A DNA stretch of 5,321 nucleotides, taken from Anaerolineales bacterium (GTDB taxonomy: Bacteria > Chloroflexota > Anaerolineae > Anaerolineales > DRMV01). Location of the stretch: assembly GCA_015494815.1 (NCBI GenBank), contig WGAK01000245.1, forward strand, positions 1-5,321. Direction: 5' to 3'. A program made the position numbers and the translations under genes. Under the pieces are notes generated by a model. It saw only the letters and a program-made list of their open reading frames with translations. It was not told the DNA's origin and did not search any database. Shown here piece after piece: positions 4,883 to 5,321 of the stretch. How positions within the stretch are numbered: position 1 is the stretch's first letter; each line of letters begins with the position of its first letter.

Positions 4883-5275
4883 TCACTCCAGGTAAATCTC
4901 CACCCGGTCGCCGTCTTCCTGGTCCATCACCTCGACGATGCGGCCGCTCTCGCCCGCGGCGATGGCCTCTTCCAGCGCGCGCATGATGTCGCCCGCGGCC
5001 GTTTCGTCCAGGCCGCCGTAGCGTTGGGCCACTTTCAACGCGGCCTTCACCAGCCCCACGGGCAGGTTGACATTCACTCGCGTGCCATCGCCCTCGGTCA
5101 CGCGGATGCGCAACCAGCGTGCCTTGTGCCCTGGGGCCGCGGCCGTCGGCGACGGCGGGGTATCGTCGGCCTCCTTCAGGGCCTCCAGCAAGCGGGCCGC
5201 GTCTTCGGGCGTGAGTTTACCTTCTTCCACCATGCGGAGAATGCGCAGGCGTTCGTCGTCGTGCGTGCGGCTCAT
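4883..5275 (-). CDS. SHOCT-like two-domain protein
   Basis: This 130-residue soluble protein has two parts. Residues 6-36 (DERLRILRMVEEGKLTPEDAARLLEAL) are a short helical hairpin of the SHOCT-like type, found at the N-terminus of YvlB and DUF4097-associated proteins. After a proline/alanine-rich linker (37-50), residues 52-130 form a beta-alpha domain: WLRIRVTEGDGTRVNVNLPVGLVKAALKV, then IMRALEEAIAAGESGRIVEV and a C-terminal strand DGDRVEIYLE. Proteins of this build occur widely in Chloroflexota and Firmicutes, often next to transcription regulators or DUF4097 proteins. Their biochemical role is not known to me; oligomerisation or regulation is an inference. The start ATG has AGGAGG 7 nt upstream (5283-5288). 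It has no membrane segment or signal peptide. A possible 4-bp overlap with an upstream gene suggests it is a distal gene of an operon. Confidence 0.88.
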   Translation of the reverse strand: MSRTHDDERLRILRMVEEGKLTPEDAARLLEALKEADDTPPSPTAAAPGHKARWLRIRVTEGDGTRVNVNLPVGLVKAALKVAQRYGGLDETAAGDIMRALEEAIAAGESGRIVEVMDQEDGDRVEIYLE

Positions 5276-5321
5276 CGGATGTCCTCCTCGAGCGAAAAGG
5301 GATGACCGGACAGCGTGGGGC
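5272..5321 (-). CDS. Possible C-terminal end of an upstream gene (partial)
   Basis: A minus-strand frame entering from the window edge reads PTLSGHPFSLEEDIR and stops at a TGA that overlaps the SHOCT-like start as ATGA. Acidic, plausible protein sequence and the overlap favour a real gene end, possibly a regulator cotranscribed with the SHOCT-like gene. However, all three minus-strand frames are open over this short stretch, so the evidence is thin and no family can be assigned. Confidence 0.35.
   Translation of the reverse strand, partial: PTLSGHPFSLEEDIR

Noticed and set aside
4691..5305. Plus-strand open frame of 204 codons over the right end
   Set aside because: It runs through the promoter and structured gap and antisense to the SHOCT-like gene, and shows no domain.

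Overview
The window is very GC-rich bacterial DNA. Genes are densely packed, most starts have a strong GGAGG-type ribosome binding site, and third codon positions are almost all G or C. The combination of a CHAT protease, a Phd/YefM-VapC pair, an S9 peptidase, a SHOCT-like protein and 7-bp tandem repeats between genes suggests a Chloroflexota bacterium (Anaerolineae-like, possibly thermophilic). This is inferred from family resemblance only; no taxonomic marker gene is present.

Left part, plus strand (1-1925): the C-terminal end of a CHAT-domain cysteine protease, including its catalytic His and Cys, overlaps by 4 bp (ATGA) a 124-residue protein with a helical N-terminus and a Cys/His cluster that may bind zinc. 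A 4-unit heptanucleotide repeat and a strong ribosome binding site follow, then a 301-residue protein with two pairs of predicted membrane segments. The three genes look like one operon. CHAT proteases often act as effectors in prokaryotic conflict and cell-death systems, so this trio (protease, small zinc-ribbon-like protein, membrane protein) is the best candidate here for an uncharacterised system.

Middle (1926-2051): a convergent junction holding an uninterrupted array of ten 7-bp units (consensus AACTGAC) and no recognisable intrinsic terminator.

Minus strand (4730 down to 2052): a good promoter drives a Phd/YefM-type antitoxin gene, which overlaps a VapC PIN-domain toxin gene by 23 bp. 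After 35 bp comes a 619-residue S9-family (acylaminoacyl-peptidase-like) serine peptidase with a complete catalytic triad. All three may share one transcript.

Right part (4731-5321): an intergenic stretch that can fold into a hairpin and a branched structure lies downstream of a minus-strand gene for a 130-residue SHOCT-like two-domain protein. That gene may be translationally coupled (ATGA) to an upstream gene cut off by the window edge.
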